A DNA stretch of 64,000 nt from the NCBI GenBank assembly GCA_026393985.1, contig JAPKZB010000079.1, positions 62,001-126,000 on the forward strand, written 5' to 3'. Below the pieces are notes generated by a model. The model made no database searches and was not told the DNA's origin. It saw only the letters and a program-made list of their open reading frames with translations. Positions within the stretch are counted from its first letter, which is position 1. Each line of letters starts with the position of its first letter. Shown piece after piece: positions 8,643-16,427 of this stretch. The DNA is from Acidobacteriota bacterium. Its GTDB lineage: Bacteria; Acidobacteriota; Terriglobia; Bryobacterales; Bryobacteraceae. The position numbers and the translations under genes are program-made.

Positions 8643-9566
8643 CTTGCACGCGCCGGTGCAGACTTTTTCGGAGATCTTTTGGGGCGGGCCGAGGTTGGCC
8701 GGGTTGTCGAGCGCGGGCCGGCGGATGCTCAAGGTTTCCACCGTCTGGCCGTTGGCGCTGCGCGTTTCGATGATTTGCTGCTCGCGGACCTGGGGCTGGT
8801 CGGCGCTGGGGCGGCCGGGAGCGTTGCTGCCAAACAGGGTAACCTGCTTGCGCTGCGATCCGTCGGGCTGCTTCTGCGTCTCGGCGACCGATTGTCCGTT
8901 CCACTGCAGTTGCCCCGCAGGACCCGCCAGGTACTGCGTCATCGTCTCGGTGGTCTTGCCGCTGCTCTCCCGGGTTTGTTTAACCTCGCGCAGCGCGGGC
9001 AGGAACTGGCCGTTGGCGTCGCGCCGTTCGACGTTGACCACCTCCTGCCGGGACTGGCCGCCAGTTTCGATACGGGCCTGCCGGCGTTCGAGCAGTTCGA
9101 CCGCGCCGTTCAGCGTCGGCCGGGCCACCTGCGTCTCGATCGTTTCCACGTTACCGGCGGTGCGCGAGATCGCCGTCGTCTTTTCAATCAACGAGAAGCC
9201 GCCGCTGATGTTGCCGGCGAAGACCTCAGTTTCAACCGATTTCGAGCCGTCCGGCCGCGTGCGCTCGGCAATCTGCAGTCTCTGCGGCGGGCCGGGCTGG
9301 CCCGTGGCGTCGTAGGGACGGATGATGCGTTCGATCACCCGGCCGGAGGAGTCCTGCCGCAGGATGCGCTCCTCGACCCGTTCGAGGGGGGACACGCCGC
9401 CGTTGAGATTCCGGACCGTCTGTTCGCTCGAACCGTTGACGGTGGAACTCTCCGTGGCGAGTTGGCGCGCGCCGTTGGCGTCGAACGTATACGTCCGGGT
9501 CGTGCTGCTCTGGGGCTGGGCCCAGAGGGCGGAAACGCTGCAAAGGGCGGGGATCCACCATCTCAT
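8640..9566 (-). CDS. Secreted protein made of about eight ~32-residue imperfect repeats
   Basis: After a signal peptide ([17 protein letters not shown]) almost the entire 308-residue protein is tandem repeats of 31-36 residues. Each begins with G or N, then x-L-x-x-L/R-E, a polar strand, a turn with G or DG, and a strand containing E-x-x-V-x-R. Unit boundaries fall near [56 protein letters not shown] and QPQVREQQI. The alternating charged/hydrophobic strands suggest a β-hairpin or β-solenoid array. It ends KVCTGACK with two cysteines. No known family is recognised. It is divergent from miaB, and an AAGAGAG-type ribosome site precedes its ATG. Confidence 0.75.
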   Translation of the reverse strand: MRWWIPALCSVSALWAQPQSSTTRTYTFDANGARQLATESSTVNGSSEQTVRNLNGGVSPLERVEERILRQDSSGRVIERIIRPYDATGQPGPPQRLQIAERTRPDGSKSVETEVFAGNISGGFSLIEKTTAISRTAGNVETIETQVARPTLNGAVELLERRQARIETGGQSRQEVVNVERRDANGQFLPALREVKQTRESSGKTTETMTQYLAGPAGQLQWNGQSVAETQKQPDGSQRKQVTLFGSNAPGRPSADQPQVREQQIIETRSANGQTVETLSIRRPALDNPANLGPPQKISEKVCTGACK

Positions 9567-9614
9567 AAGCTCTCTTTCGGGTGTTTGCGGCAGAAACTAC
9601 AGTCGGTAAACCCC

Positions 9615-9620
9615 TATAAT
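9615..9620 (+). promoter_or_regulatory. Consensus -10 box TATAAT before miaB
   Basis: TATAAT ends 6 bases before the GTG at 9627, placing +1 on the start codon. There is no ribosome site between. The -35 region at 17 bp spacing is poor. Confidence 0.6.
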
Positions 9621-9626
9621 GTTACT

Positions 9627-10958
9627 GTGGATCGCTCCTTTTATATCGAGACATTTGGCTGCCAAATGAACGTGCATGACTCTGAGAAGGTCATCGGCAC
9701 GCTCCGGGAGCGCGGCTATCTGCAGGTGCCGACGGCCGAAGAGGCCGGTCTGGTGCTCTACAACACCTGCTCCATCCGCGATAAAGCCGAGCAGAAGGTC
9801 TTTAACAAACTGCAGAACTTCAAAAAAGGAGCCAGTAAAGGCAACCAGGTGTTTGGCGTGCTCGGGTGCGTGGCGCAGCAAGAGGGCGAGAAGATCTTTG
9901 AACGGGCGCCCCATGTCTCCCTCGTAGTCGGTTCGGCGAGCTACACGAAGTTTCCGGAACTGCTCGTGCAGATTGAGCAGGGCGACCGCCGGGTGACCGG
10001 GCTGAGTCTGGATACCGAAGAGGCCTTCGACACGCCCTACACCCGCCGGGATAACCCTTACCGGGCGTTTGTCACCATCATCGAGGGTTGCGATAAAGCC
10101 TGCGCCTATTGCGTGGTGCCGTTCACGCGCGGCCCGGAGCGGAGCCGGACGGCCGATAGCGTCATCGAAGAGGTTCGCCGCCTGGCCGACCTGGGTTATA
10201 CCGAGATCACGCTACTCGGGCAGAACGTCAACTCCTATCGCGATCCTTCGGCCAAGCGCTGGGATTTTGCCACCTGTCTCGAGCAGGTGGGGCTCGTGCC
10301 GGGCATCCGGCGGGTGCGCTTTACAACGTCGCATCCGCGGGACTTTACCAAGGCGATTGTCGAGGCGATCGATGCGACGCCCTCCCTGTGCAATCACATC
10401 CATCTGCCGGTGCAGAGTGGTTCGAACCGGATCCTGACCGGCATGCAGCGGTTGTACACACGGGAGCAGTACCTCGAACGCATCCATTGGATGAAGGCGG
10501 CCCGGCGGCCCATGGCGATTACGACCGATATCATTGTTGGATTTCCGGGCGAGACCGATCAGGATATTGAAGATACGCTGGCCCTGCTTGACGAAGTGCA
10601 GTACGATGCGATCTTCAACTTCAAGTACTCGCCCCGGCCGAACACCCCGGCGTTGGTGCTCGGCGACCAGATTACCGAGGAAGAGAAGGGCCGTCGCCAC
10701 CTGCAAGTGCAGGAGCGGCAGCGGATGATCCAGATTCAGAATAACGCCAACTACGTCGGCGAGACCTGCGAGGTGCACGTCGAGTTCTTCAATCTGGCCA
10801 CCGGCCAGTGGGTCGGCAAGACGACCCAGCATAAGACGGTCAACTTCTCCCATCCGTCCGGCCAGGCGGCGGCGCTGCAGGGGCAGTATCTCGATGTGCT
10901 GGTCACGCGCTCCGGCCCCGTGTCGCTGGTGGGTGAAGCGGTTGGACAAGCGGCGTAG
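9627..10958 (+). CDS. miaB: tRNA-2-methylthio-N6-dimethylallyladenosine synthase
   Basis: A radical-SAM methylthiotransferase that adds the 2-methylthio group to i6A37 of tRNAs reading UNN codons. The UPF0004 domain holds Cys12 (FGCQMN), Cys48 (NTCSIRDKAEQK) and Cys81 (LGCVAQ) for one 4Fe-4S cluster. The radical-SAM motif is Cys155-x3-Cys159-x2-Cys162 (CDKACAYC), and a TRAM domain closes the ~443 residues. The frame is open far upstream, but homology begins at DRSFYIETFGCQ, so the GTG at 9627 is the start; a consensus TATAAT sits exactly 6 bases before it. It is followed after 19 bases by the DUF151 gene, in one operon. Confidence 0.95.
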   Translation: MDRSFYIETFGCQMNVHDSEKVIGTLRERGYLQVPTAEEAGLVLYNTCSIRDKAEQKVFNKLQNFKKGASKGNQVFGVLGCVAQQEGEKIFERAPHVSLVVGSASYTKFPELLVQIEQGDRRVTGLSLDTEEAFDTPYTRRDNPYRAFVTIIEGCDKACAYCVVPFTRGPERSRTADSVIEEVRRLADLGYTEITLLGQNVNSYRDPSAKRWDFATCLEQVGLVPGIRRVRFTTSHPRDFTKAIVEAIDATPSLCNHIHLPVQSGSNRILTGMQRLYTREQYLERIHWMKAARRPMAITTDIIVGFPGETDQDIEDTLALLDEVQYDAIFNFKYSPRPNTPALVLGDQITEEEKGRRHLQVQERQRMIQIQNNANYVGETCEVHVEFFNLATGQWVGKTTQHKTVNFSHPSGQAAALQGQYLDVLVTRSGPVSLVGEAVGQAA

Positions 10959-10977
10959 AATGAAAACAGGAGGGCGC

Positions 10978-11463
10978 GTGGAAATCGAAATGAAGATTCG
11001 GGGTCTCATGATGGACCCGGTAACCCAGACGCCCATTGTCATCCTGAAGGATGTGGACGGCGGAACGATCCTGCCCATATGGGTGGGCATGTACGAAGCG
11101 AACGCAATTGCGCTTGAGATTGAGAAGGTGGCCACCCCGCGGCCGATGACGCACGACCTGATCAAGACCCTGTTGGCGGGGCTTGAAACCAACGTTAGCA
11201 AGGTGGTCGTCAACGAGTTGAAGGACGACACCTTCTACGCCATGATCTGGCTTGAAAAAGACGGTGAGTTGATCACGGTCGATTCCCGGCCCTCGGATGC
11301 CCTGGCGCTGGCGCTCCGCACCGATTGTCCGATCTACGTGGACGAGCAGGTGATCCGAACGTCGAAGGCAACCAATTCGGTATCGGACAAGGTGACCAAC
11401 GACGAGTTGAAGCGGTGGCTTGAGAGCCTGAACGACGAGGATCTCGGCCGGTACAAGATGTAA
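10978..11463 (+). CDS. Bifunctional nuclease family protein (DUF151)
   Basis: A 161-residue protein with the DUF151 signature: MKIRGLMMDPVTQTPIVIL at the start, LPIWVGMYEANAIALEIE, then VDSRPSDALALALRTDCPIYV. Family members have been described as DNase/RNase or wound-inducible nucleases; the cellular role in acidobacteria is unknown. Start candidates are ATG 10960, GTG 10978 and ATG 10990. The GTG gives the usual MEIEMKIRGLMMDP form and lies just after AGGAGG (10968-10973). It is the second gene of the miaB operon. The acidic C-terminal helix (ELKRWLESLNDEDLGRY) is typical. Confidence 0.88.
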   Translation: MEIEMKIRGLMMDPVTQTPIVILKDVDGGTILPIWVGMYEANAIALEIEKVATPRPMTHDLIKTLLAGLETNVSKVVVNELKDDTFYAMIWLEKDGELITVDSRPSDALALALRTDCPIYVDEQVIRTSKATNSVSDKVTNDELKRWLESLNDEDLGRYKM

Positions 11464-11465
11464 TC

Positions 11466-11777
11466 ATGCTCGAAATCTTCGAGCGGCTGGCGGCGGCGGG
11501 GATTGACCTGCTGCCGGCCGAGATCGCGACCCATTTTCTGTTTGTACGCGGTGGCTTCGTTTCGCTCGTCGAGCGGCGCGAGAAGGGCTTCGGAAACATC
11601 GGAGCGCCGGGCTTGCTGATTGAGCAGGGCTTTGCGGCGCTCGTGTGGCGGGGCGGGGAACCGTTCTTCGTTGGCCGGGGGTACGAGCGGCGGGCCGAGG
11701 CTGCTGAGGTGGCGGCTCTGCGCGAGTTCGACCGGGCGTTGCGGGAGTGTCTGGGCGCTTCCGGTACCGGGCAATAA
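11466..11777 (+). CDS. Small hypothetical protein, third gene of the miaB operon
   Basis: A 103-residue protein that starts two bases after the DUF151 stop, so it is co-transcribed and probably translationally coupled. It has short β segments with FVRGGFVSLVERRE and LIEQGFAALVWRGGEPFFVGRG, then a helical tail (EVAALREFDRALREC). No signal peptide and no recognised family. A strong hairpin follows directly, marking the end of the operon. Confidence 0.7.
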   Translation: MLEIFERLAAAGIDLLPAEIATHFLFVRGGFVSLVERREKGFGNIGAPGLLIEQGFAALVWRGGEPFFVGRGYERRAEAAEVAALREFDRALRECLGASGTGQ

Positions 11778-11806
11778 AAAGGGGGTGAGGCCGCAGCCTC
11801 ACCCCC
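11776..11806 (-). terminator. Intrinsic terminator between convergent units
   Basis: Perfect 11-bp stem GGGGGTGAGGC / GCCTCACCCCC (11781-11791 with 11796-11806) and a 4-base loop. On the minus strand it is followed by TTTTTATT, so it best terminates the 13105-11831 gene. On the plus strand only a weak GCTTTC follows, so it may also slow the miaB operon. Confidence 0.85.
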
Positions 11807-11830
11807 GCTTTCGGTCGCCCGCTGGGGCGA

Positions 11831-13105
11831 CTACTTCTTCTTCGGCGCAGCCTTCTTGGCCGCGGGTTTGGGAGCCGCCGCCTGGACCGGCCAACCGGTG
11901 ATTTTTTCCTTATCCACTTCGACCGTCAGGTTGAACGGATCGGCCGAAAACTCCTTGCCGATTCCTTCAAACTCGATCTCGGTGCCTGGATCGGCCTTGC
12001 CCCGGAAAGCCACTCCGCCTTCGAGCACAATCGTGATCTCCGGGGTGGCGGCGTCCGAGATACCCACCACAATCTTCTTCGGGTTAGTGGCCGGGTCCAT
12101 CGAGACCAGCTTCCCCTTGAGCTTCGGCAGCGCCGCACCCTTCAGGTTGCTTTCGAAGTTGGTGGCCGCATTGGCGCCCGTCAGCTCCTGCTTCAACTGC
12201 ACCCACAGAGCCAGTTGCGGATTGCTCTGCTTCAGGTTTTCCAACTGTTCGACGTCTTCCTGCTGCTTGGTCTTGATCGCGAAACCGGCCGGCGCGAAGG
12301 GGGTCGCTGCGGCATCCGCCATCAGTTTGTCGAGACCCTTCTTGTCGCCGCGATACTGCGGGTAAACGCGATTCAAGTAGTCGCAAACAGCCTTCTTGTT
12401 GGCGGCGGGCAGTTCGCCGGCGCCGGTGAGAGCGCAGGCGCGGGCCACTTGCCACAGCGCTTCGGGCTGCCGTTCGGCCTTCTTCTGGCCGAGGATGGCA
12501 GCACCGAGCTTATAGGCTGCTTCGGCGTTGGCGGGCTTAAACTCGATGAACTTCCGGAGCCGGTCTTCAATCAGCACCGGGTCTTTCTTCTGGTTCGAGA
12601 CGAACAGAATCGTCTGCCATGCCGTGTTCTGCACATCGCCCTTCTGCTTGCTCCAGGCGGCAGCGTCGACTCCGGCCGGCTTCTTGGCGTCGGCGAAGTA
12701 GTCGTCGATACCGCTCAGCAACTGATTGGCGGCCTTCTCGCCTTCGTCGAGGGCGGCCGGGTCGGTTGTCTGCATCGAAGTCGTCAAGAGGGCAACGTAA
12801 TATGGGCCGGTAAAATTCTTAGGATCGGCGGCCGCGATCTCCTTGGCCACGCCGAGCATGTCGGCGGCCTTGCCGAGTTGCTGGTAGGTCACCAGGAACT
12901 GGCCGAGGCGCTGCATGCCAAAGGCGGTCTTGGGATATTTTTGTTTCCACTGGTTCAGGAGCTCCAGCTTCTTGGCCGGGTCGGTCGCCTTACCGATCTG
13001 CTCCACTACCAGTTCGTACTCCTGCCGGTCTACCCAGCTGGGCTCCTGTCCGAAGGCCAGGCCCAAGGCCAAGCCGAATACGAGTAAAGTCTTCCGAAAA
13101 AACAC
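11831..13105 (-). CDS. Secreted TPR-like protein with Ala/Lys-rich tail
   Basis: A 424-residue protein. A signal peptide (MFFRKTLLVFGLALGLAFG) is followed by helical repeats resembling degenerate TPRs (KLELLNQWKQKYPKT, LGQFLVTYQQLGKAADMLGVAKE, NAEAAYKLGAAILGQ; about residues 20-270). A β-rich C-terminal domain follows (KIVVGISDAATPEITIVLEGG; ~330-400), with a tail of mostly Ala, Pro and Lys (PKPAAKKAAPKKK). The basic tail could bind nucleic acid or envelope polymer; that is only a guess. It is a single-gene unit ended by the strong terminator at 11776. Confidence 0.75.
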   Translation of the reverse strand: MFFRKTLLVFGLALGLAFGQEPSWVDRQEYELVVEQIGKATDPAKKLELLNQWKQKYPKTAFGMQRLGQFLVTYQQLGKAADMLGVAKEIAAADPKNFTGPYYVALLTTSMQTTDPAALDEGEKAANQLLSGIDDYFADAKKPAGVDAAAWSKQKGDVQNTAWQTILFVSNQKKDPVLIEDRLRKFIEFKPANAEAAYKLGAAILGQKKAERQPEALWQVARACALTGAGELPAANKKAVCDYLNRVYPQYRGDKKGLDKLMADAAATPFAPAGFAIKTKQQEDVEQLENLKQSNPQLALWVQLKQELTGANAATNFESNLKGAALPKLKGKLVSMDPATNPKKIVVGISDAATPEITIVLEGGVAFRGKADPGTEIEFEGIGKEFSADPFNLTVEVDKEKITGWPVQAAAPKPAAKKAAPKKK

Positions 13106-13250
13106 TCATGCCTCCCGAGTGAGAATACGCAAAGCCGGAGTATACCCGAATTCCAGGCCCCGCCGCAATGCCCTTCACGCTACGCCTTTTAGATGGAACC
13201 CTGAATCGAATTGTTCCAGCAACTGTCATGTTACACTCCCATTTCCTCCC

Positions 13251-14705
13251 ATGCGCTACTTTGATCTTGGCGTCATTCTTTTCTACCTGATCGGCATCAC
13301 CTGGTTCGGCGCCCAGTTCCGCAATTCGCAGAAGTCGTTGAAGGATTATTTCCTCGGCGGACGCAGTACGCCGTGGTGGGCCATCGGCTTTTCCATTGTT
13401 TCGGCCGAGACGAGCACGCTCACGGTGATCGGCACGCCAGGAATCTCGTTTCGAGGCGATTTCGGCTTTTTGCAGGTGGTGATGGGCTACCTCGTCGCCC
13501 GGATAATCATCAGCACGCTCTTCTTGCCGCACTATTTTCGCGGCGAAATGTTCACCGCCTACGAGCTCATGCAACGGCGCTTTGGCCCCGACATCCGCCG
13601 GTTGACGGCCGGCAGCTTTCTGCTGTTGCGGGCCATGGCCGAAGGCGTGCGCGTGTTCGCCATCTCGATTGTGATTTCCATCATCCTCGGCACGGGCGAG
13701 CTGGCTTCGATTCTGCTGATTGTGGCCCTGACGCTTTTCTACACCTTCGAGGGTGGCATGACGGCCGTCATCTGGACCGATGTCGTGCAGATGTTCCTCT
13801 ATATCCTCGGGGCGCTCGTCAGTCTGTACGTCATCTTCCAACTGGTGCCCGGCGGCTGGACGCATATCGTCGACGTGGCCCGGGCCGGAAATAAGCTCCG
13901 CGTATTCGATTTCCGGTTCGACTGGTCGGCCGAGTTCTTCAGCCGGCCCTACAGCTTCTGGGCCGGTCTGATCGGCGGGGCTTTTCTGACCACGGCCAGC
14001 CATGGCACCGAGCAGTTGATGGTCCAGCGGCTGCTGGCGGGCCGCACCGAGGCAGAGAGCCGGCTGGCGCTGTTTTCGAGTTGGGTAGTGATTTTCTTTC
14101 AGTTTTCGTTGTTTTTGGTGATTGGGCTGATCCTGTTCGTCTACTACAAAGACACCGGGCAGGCGCCGCCGGCGGTGCCGGACCGCATCTATCCGCAGTT
14201 CATTTGGGACCATCTGCCGCGCGGCATAGCGGGCCTCGTGATGGCCGCCGTACTGGCGGCGGCGATGTCGAACCTCAGCGCGGCGTTGAACGCACTGGCC
14301 TCGACCACCGTGATGGACTTCTGGAAACCCCTGGCCAAGGTCGCGCGCAGCGAGGAGGAGTATCTGCGGATCTCGCGCTGGATCACCGTGGCTTGGGGCG
14401 TTGTCCTGTTCGTCATTGCGCTAGTGGCGCAGAGTATTCAGTCCGTGCTTGAATCGGGGCTGTCGATTGCCTCGATTGTCTATGGCTGCCTGCTGGGGGT
14501 GTTCCTGCTGGGGGTGCTGACTAAACGCGCCGGCGAGAAGGCCGCGATGGTGGGCATGCTGGCGGGGCTGATCACGAATCTGTACGTGAAATTCGGCACG
14601 AACATTGCGTGGACCTGGTATGTGTTGATTGGTTCGACCGTCACCGTGGCGACGGCTTTGCTGGTTTCGATTTTGGTTCGGGAGGAGAGTGTCCGGAATG
14701 GTTGA
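13251..14705 (+). CDS. Sodium:solute symporter (SSS family)
   Basis: A 484-residue membrane protein with about 13 helices and SSS hallmarks: YFLGGRSTPWWAIGFS in the second helix, FYTFEGGMTAVIWTDVVQM mid-protein, and ASHGTEQLMVQRLLAGR. It is expected to import a solute with Na+; the substrate cannot be read from sequence. The frame runs open upstream to 12915, but the hydrophobic N terminus starts at the ATG at 13251 (MRYFDLGVILFYLIG). The downstream amino-acid permease overlaps its end by 8 bases, a tight two-transporter operon. A possible -10 TACACT lies at 13232-13237. Confidence 0.9.
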   Translation: MRYFDLGVILFYLIGITWFGAQFRNSQKSLKDYFLGGRSTPWWAIGFSIVSAETSTLTVIGTPGISFRGDFGFLQVVMGYLVARIIISTLFLPHYFRGEMFTAYELMQRRFGPDIRRLTAGSFLLLRAMAEGVRVFAISIVISIILGTGELASILLIVALTLFYTFEGGMTAVIWTDVVQMFLYILGALVSLYVIFQLVPGGWTHIVDVARAGNKLRVFDFRFDWSAEFFSRPYSFWAGLIGGAFLTTASHGTEQLMVQRLLAGRTEAESRLALFSSWVVIFFQFSLFLVIGLILFVYYKDTGQAPPAVPDRIYPQFIWDHLPRGIAGLVMAAVLAAAMSNLSAALNALASTTVMDFWKPLAKVARSEEEYLRISRWITVAWGVVLFVIALVAQSIQSVLESGLSIASIVYGCLLGVFLLGVLTKRAGEKAAMVGMLAGLITNLYVKFGTNIAWTWYVLIGSTVTVATALLVSILVREESVRNG

Positions 14706-16041
14706 GCTAAAGCGTGACCTGGGTGTATGGGGGGCGGCGGCGATCGTCGTCGGGACGGTAATCGGTTCGGGGATTTTCCTCGTTCCTAAGAAGATGGTAC
14801 TGAGCGTGGGCTCGGCGGAGATGGTGTTTTTCGTCTTCGTCTTCGGCGGTTTGCTCTCGCTGGCCGGGGCGCTCACCTATGCCGAGCTGGCCGCGATGAT
14901 GCCGGAGGCGGGCGGCGAGTATACCTACCTGCGTGAGGCCTACGGGCCCTTCTACGCCTTCGTCTACGGTTGGACGCAGCTGTGGGTGGCGAAGTCCGGA
15001 TCGATTGCCACGCTGGCGACCGCGTTTTTTATCTACCTGGCCAACTTTTTTCCGGGGCTCGAGGCCACGCTGTTTTCGAGTCCGTGGCTGGAGATCAGAT
15101 CCGGCCAGCTGCTGGCGATGGCCGTGATTGCGGCGCTCGGGTTCCTGAACTATTTCGGGGTCAAGGTCGGCGGTGGGGTGCAGATCGGGGTGACGATTCT
15201 GAAGGTAGCGCTGATCGGGATGATCATTGCCGTGGGTCTGACTTTTGGCGGTGGTTCGGTAGCCAACTACACCACCAGCATGCCGACGTCGACCGGAGGC
15301 CTGGCCGGCTTCTTCGCGGCGCTCGTGGCGGCTCTGTGGGCCTATGACGGCTGGAACAACGTGAGCATGGTGTCGAGCGAGATCCGGAATCCGCAGCGGA
15401 ATCTGCCGATCGCCCTGATTCTGGGCACGCTGGTGGTGATGGCGATCTACCTGGGCGCCAATCTGGCTTATTTCTACGTCCTACCGGCCGAGGTGGTGGC
15501 GACCAGCGACCGGGTGGCGGCCGAGATGATGCGGCGCGTCTGGGACGCGCCGGGGGCCAACGCAGTCTCCATTGCGGCCATGATCTCCATTTTTGCGGCC
15601 CTGAATGGGTCTATTCTGGCCGGCGCGCGGGTGCCCTTTGCCATGGCGCGCGACCAGCTGTTTTTCCCCTCGATTGCCACGGTGCACGAGCGCTACTTTA
15701 CGCCGGCCAACTCAATCATGCTCCTGTCGGGCTGGTCGATGTTGTTCGTGCTGACCGGCCGGTACGAACAGCTGTTCACCTGTGTGATTTTTGCGTCCTG
15801 GATTTTGTACGGCATGGCCACCGCCTCGGTGCTGGTACTGCGGCGAAAACGGCCAGATCTGGCGCGCCCGTACAAGACTCTGGGCTACCCGTTTGTGCCA
15901 ATTGTTTTCGTTCTGGTGGCCGGTGCGCTGATTGTTTCCACTCTGTTAGAGTCGCCGCGCGAAAGTCTGCTGGGTCTGGGAATCATCGCCCTGGGAGTCC
16001 CTTTTTACCGGTACTGGAGCCGTCAAAAAGCGGCGAAATGA
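14698..16041 (+). CDS. APC family amino acid permease
   Basis: A 447-residue transporter with 12 predicted helices. The first helix has the APC consensus (GAAAIVVGTVIGSGIFLVP), followed by LTYAELAAMMPEAGGEYTYL and LWAYDGWNNVSMVSSEIRNP, characteristic of the LAT/SteT-like branch. It probably exchanges or imports amino acids. The ATG lies inside the end of the symporter gene, with GGAGGAG 10 bases upstream, so translation is coupled. The spacer downstream (16042-16185) carries palindromes that belong to the next gene rather than an obvious terminator. Confidence 0.9.
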   Translation: MVELKRDLGVWGAAAIVVGTVIGSGIFLVPKKMVLSVGSAEMVFFVFVFGGLLSLAGALTYAELAAMMPEAGGEYTYLREAYGPFYAFVYGWTQLWVAKSGSIATLATAFFIYLANFFPGLEATLFSSPWLEIRSGQLLAMAVIAALGFLNYFGVKVGGGVQIGVTILKVALIGMIIAVGLTFGGGSVANYTTSMPTSTGGLAGFFAALVAALWAYDGWNNVSMVSSEIRNPQRNLPIALILGTLVVMAIYLGANLAYFYVLPAEVVATSDRVAAEMMRRVWDAPGANAVSIAAMISIFAALNGSILAGARVPFAMARDQLFFPSIATVHERYFTPANSIMLLSGWSMLFVLTGRYEQLFTCVIFASWILYGMATASVLVLRRKRPDLARPYKTLGYPFVPIVFVLVAGALIVSTLLESPRESLLGLGIIALGVPFYRYWSRQKAAK

Positions 16042-16060
16042 GACGGTTAATTCCGCAGAC

Positions 16061-16078
16061 TGTTCTGATTTCAGAACA
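16061..16078. promoter_or_regulatory. Operator-like palindrome, distal copy
   Basis: TGTTCTGA and TCAGAACA form a perfect 8-bp inverted repeat around a TT centre. The stem is too AT-rich and lacks a T-run, so it is not an intrinsic terminator. The same TGTTCTGAT half-site recurs at 16147. Confidence 0.5.
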
Positions 16079-16145
16079 AATGCCTTGAAAGTTAATCTCT
16101 TTTTCGGGTACAAAGAGAAGGAGGGAAGGCCTGAAATGTCTATCC

Positions 16146-16165
16146 CTGTTCTGATAACGGAATAG
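16146..16165. promoter_or_regulatory. Operator-like imperfect palindrome, promoter-proximal copy
   Basis: CTGTTCTGAT/AACGGAATAG pairs at 7 of 10 positions and repeats the TGTTCTGAT half-site of the element at 16061; the two centres are about 86 bp apart. It abuts a GATACT -10-like box (16165-16170) in front of the 70-residue protein gene, so a bound dimer would block that promoter. Confidence 0.45.
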
Positions 16166-16185
16166 ATACTGCGGTAGGTGTTGAG

Positions 16186-16398
16186 ATGGACGTCACCAAG
16201 ATTTTGGCTGAATTGAAGCAGGAAAGGGATGCGCTCGAGGAGGCCATCGCCACTCTGGAGCGCCTTGCCCTGGGACGGGGAAAGCGGCGTGGGCGCCCGC
16301 CCCTGTGGATGGTCGAGGCGGCAAAACGGAAGCCGGCCGATGGGGATAAAGAACCGGTCAGCCGTGCGGCTGGGGGCGGGAAGACAGCGGTCGTATAA
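16186..16398 (+). CDS. Small coiled-coil protein with AT-hook-like motif
   Basis: A 70-residue protein. The N-terminal half is an amphipathic helix suited to dimer formation (ILAELKQERDALEEAIATLERLAL), followed by GKRRGRPPLWMVEA, where RGRPP is close to the RGRP core of an AT-hook, then a disordered tail. I recall short proteins of this layout in other acidobacterial genomes, but no function. The upstream region has two related palindromes and little else, suggesting a regulated, perhaps autoregulated, single gene. It could be a nucleoid or regulator-like DNA-binding protein; that is inference. Confidence 0.7.
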   Translation: MDVTKILAELKQERDALEEAIATLERLALGRGKRRGRPPLWMVEAAKRKPADGDKEPVSRAAGGGKTAVV

Positions 16399-16427
16399 CG
16401 GGTGGCCGGGTCCTCCGGCCACGCGAA

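Noticed and set aside
8481-9626. Upstream extension of the miaB frame over 1.1 kb
   Set aside because: The extension is antisense to the secreted-repeat gene and hemB and has no homology; MiaB sequence starts at GTG 9627 directly after TATAAT.
12915-13250. Upstream extension of the symporter frame
   Set aside because: It is Ser/Arg-rich antisense of the TPR-like gene; the first membrane helix begins at ATG 13251.
16061-16078. Intrinsic terminator for the APC permease
   Set aside because: The stem is AT-rich and followed by AAATGCC rather than a T-run; recurrence of the half-site at 16147 fits an operator better.
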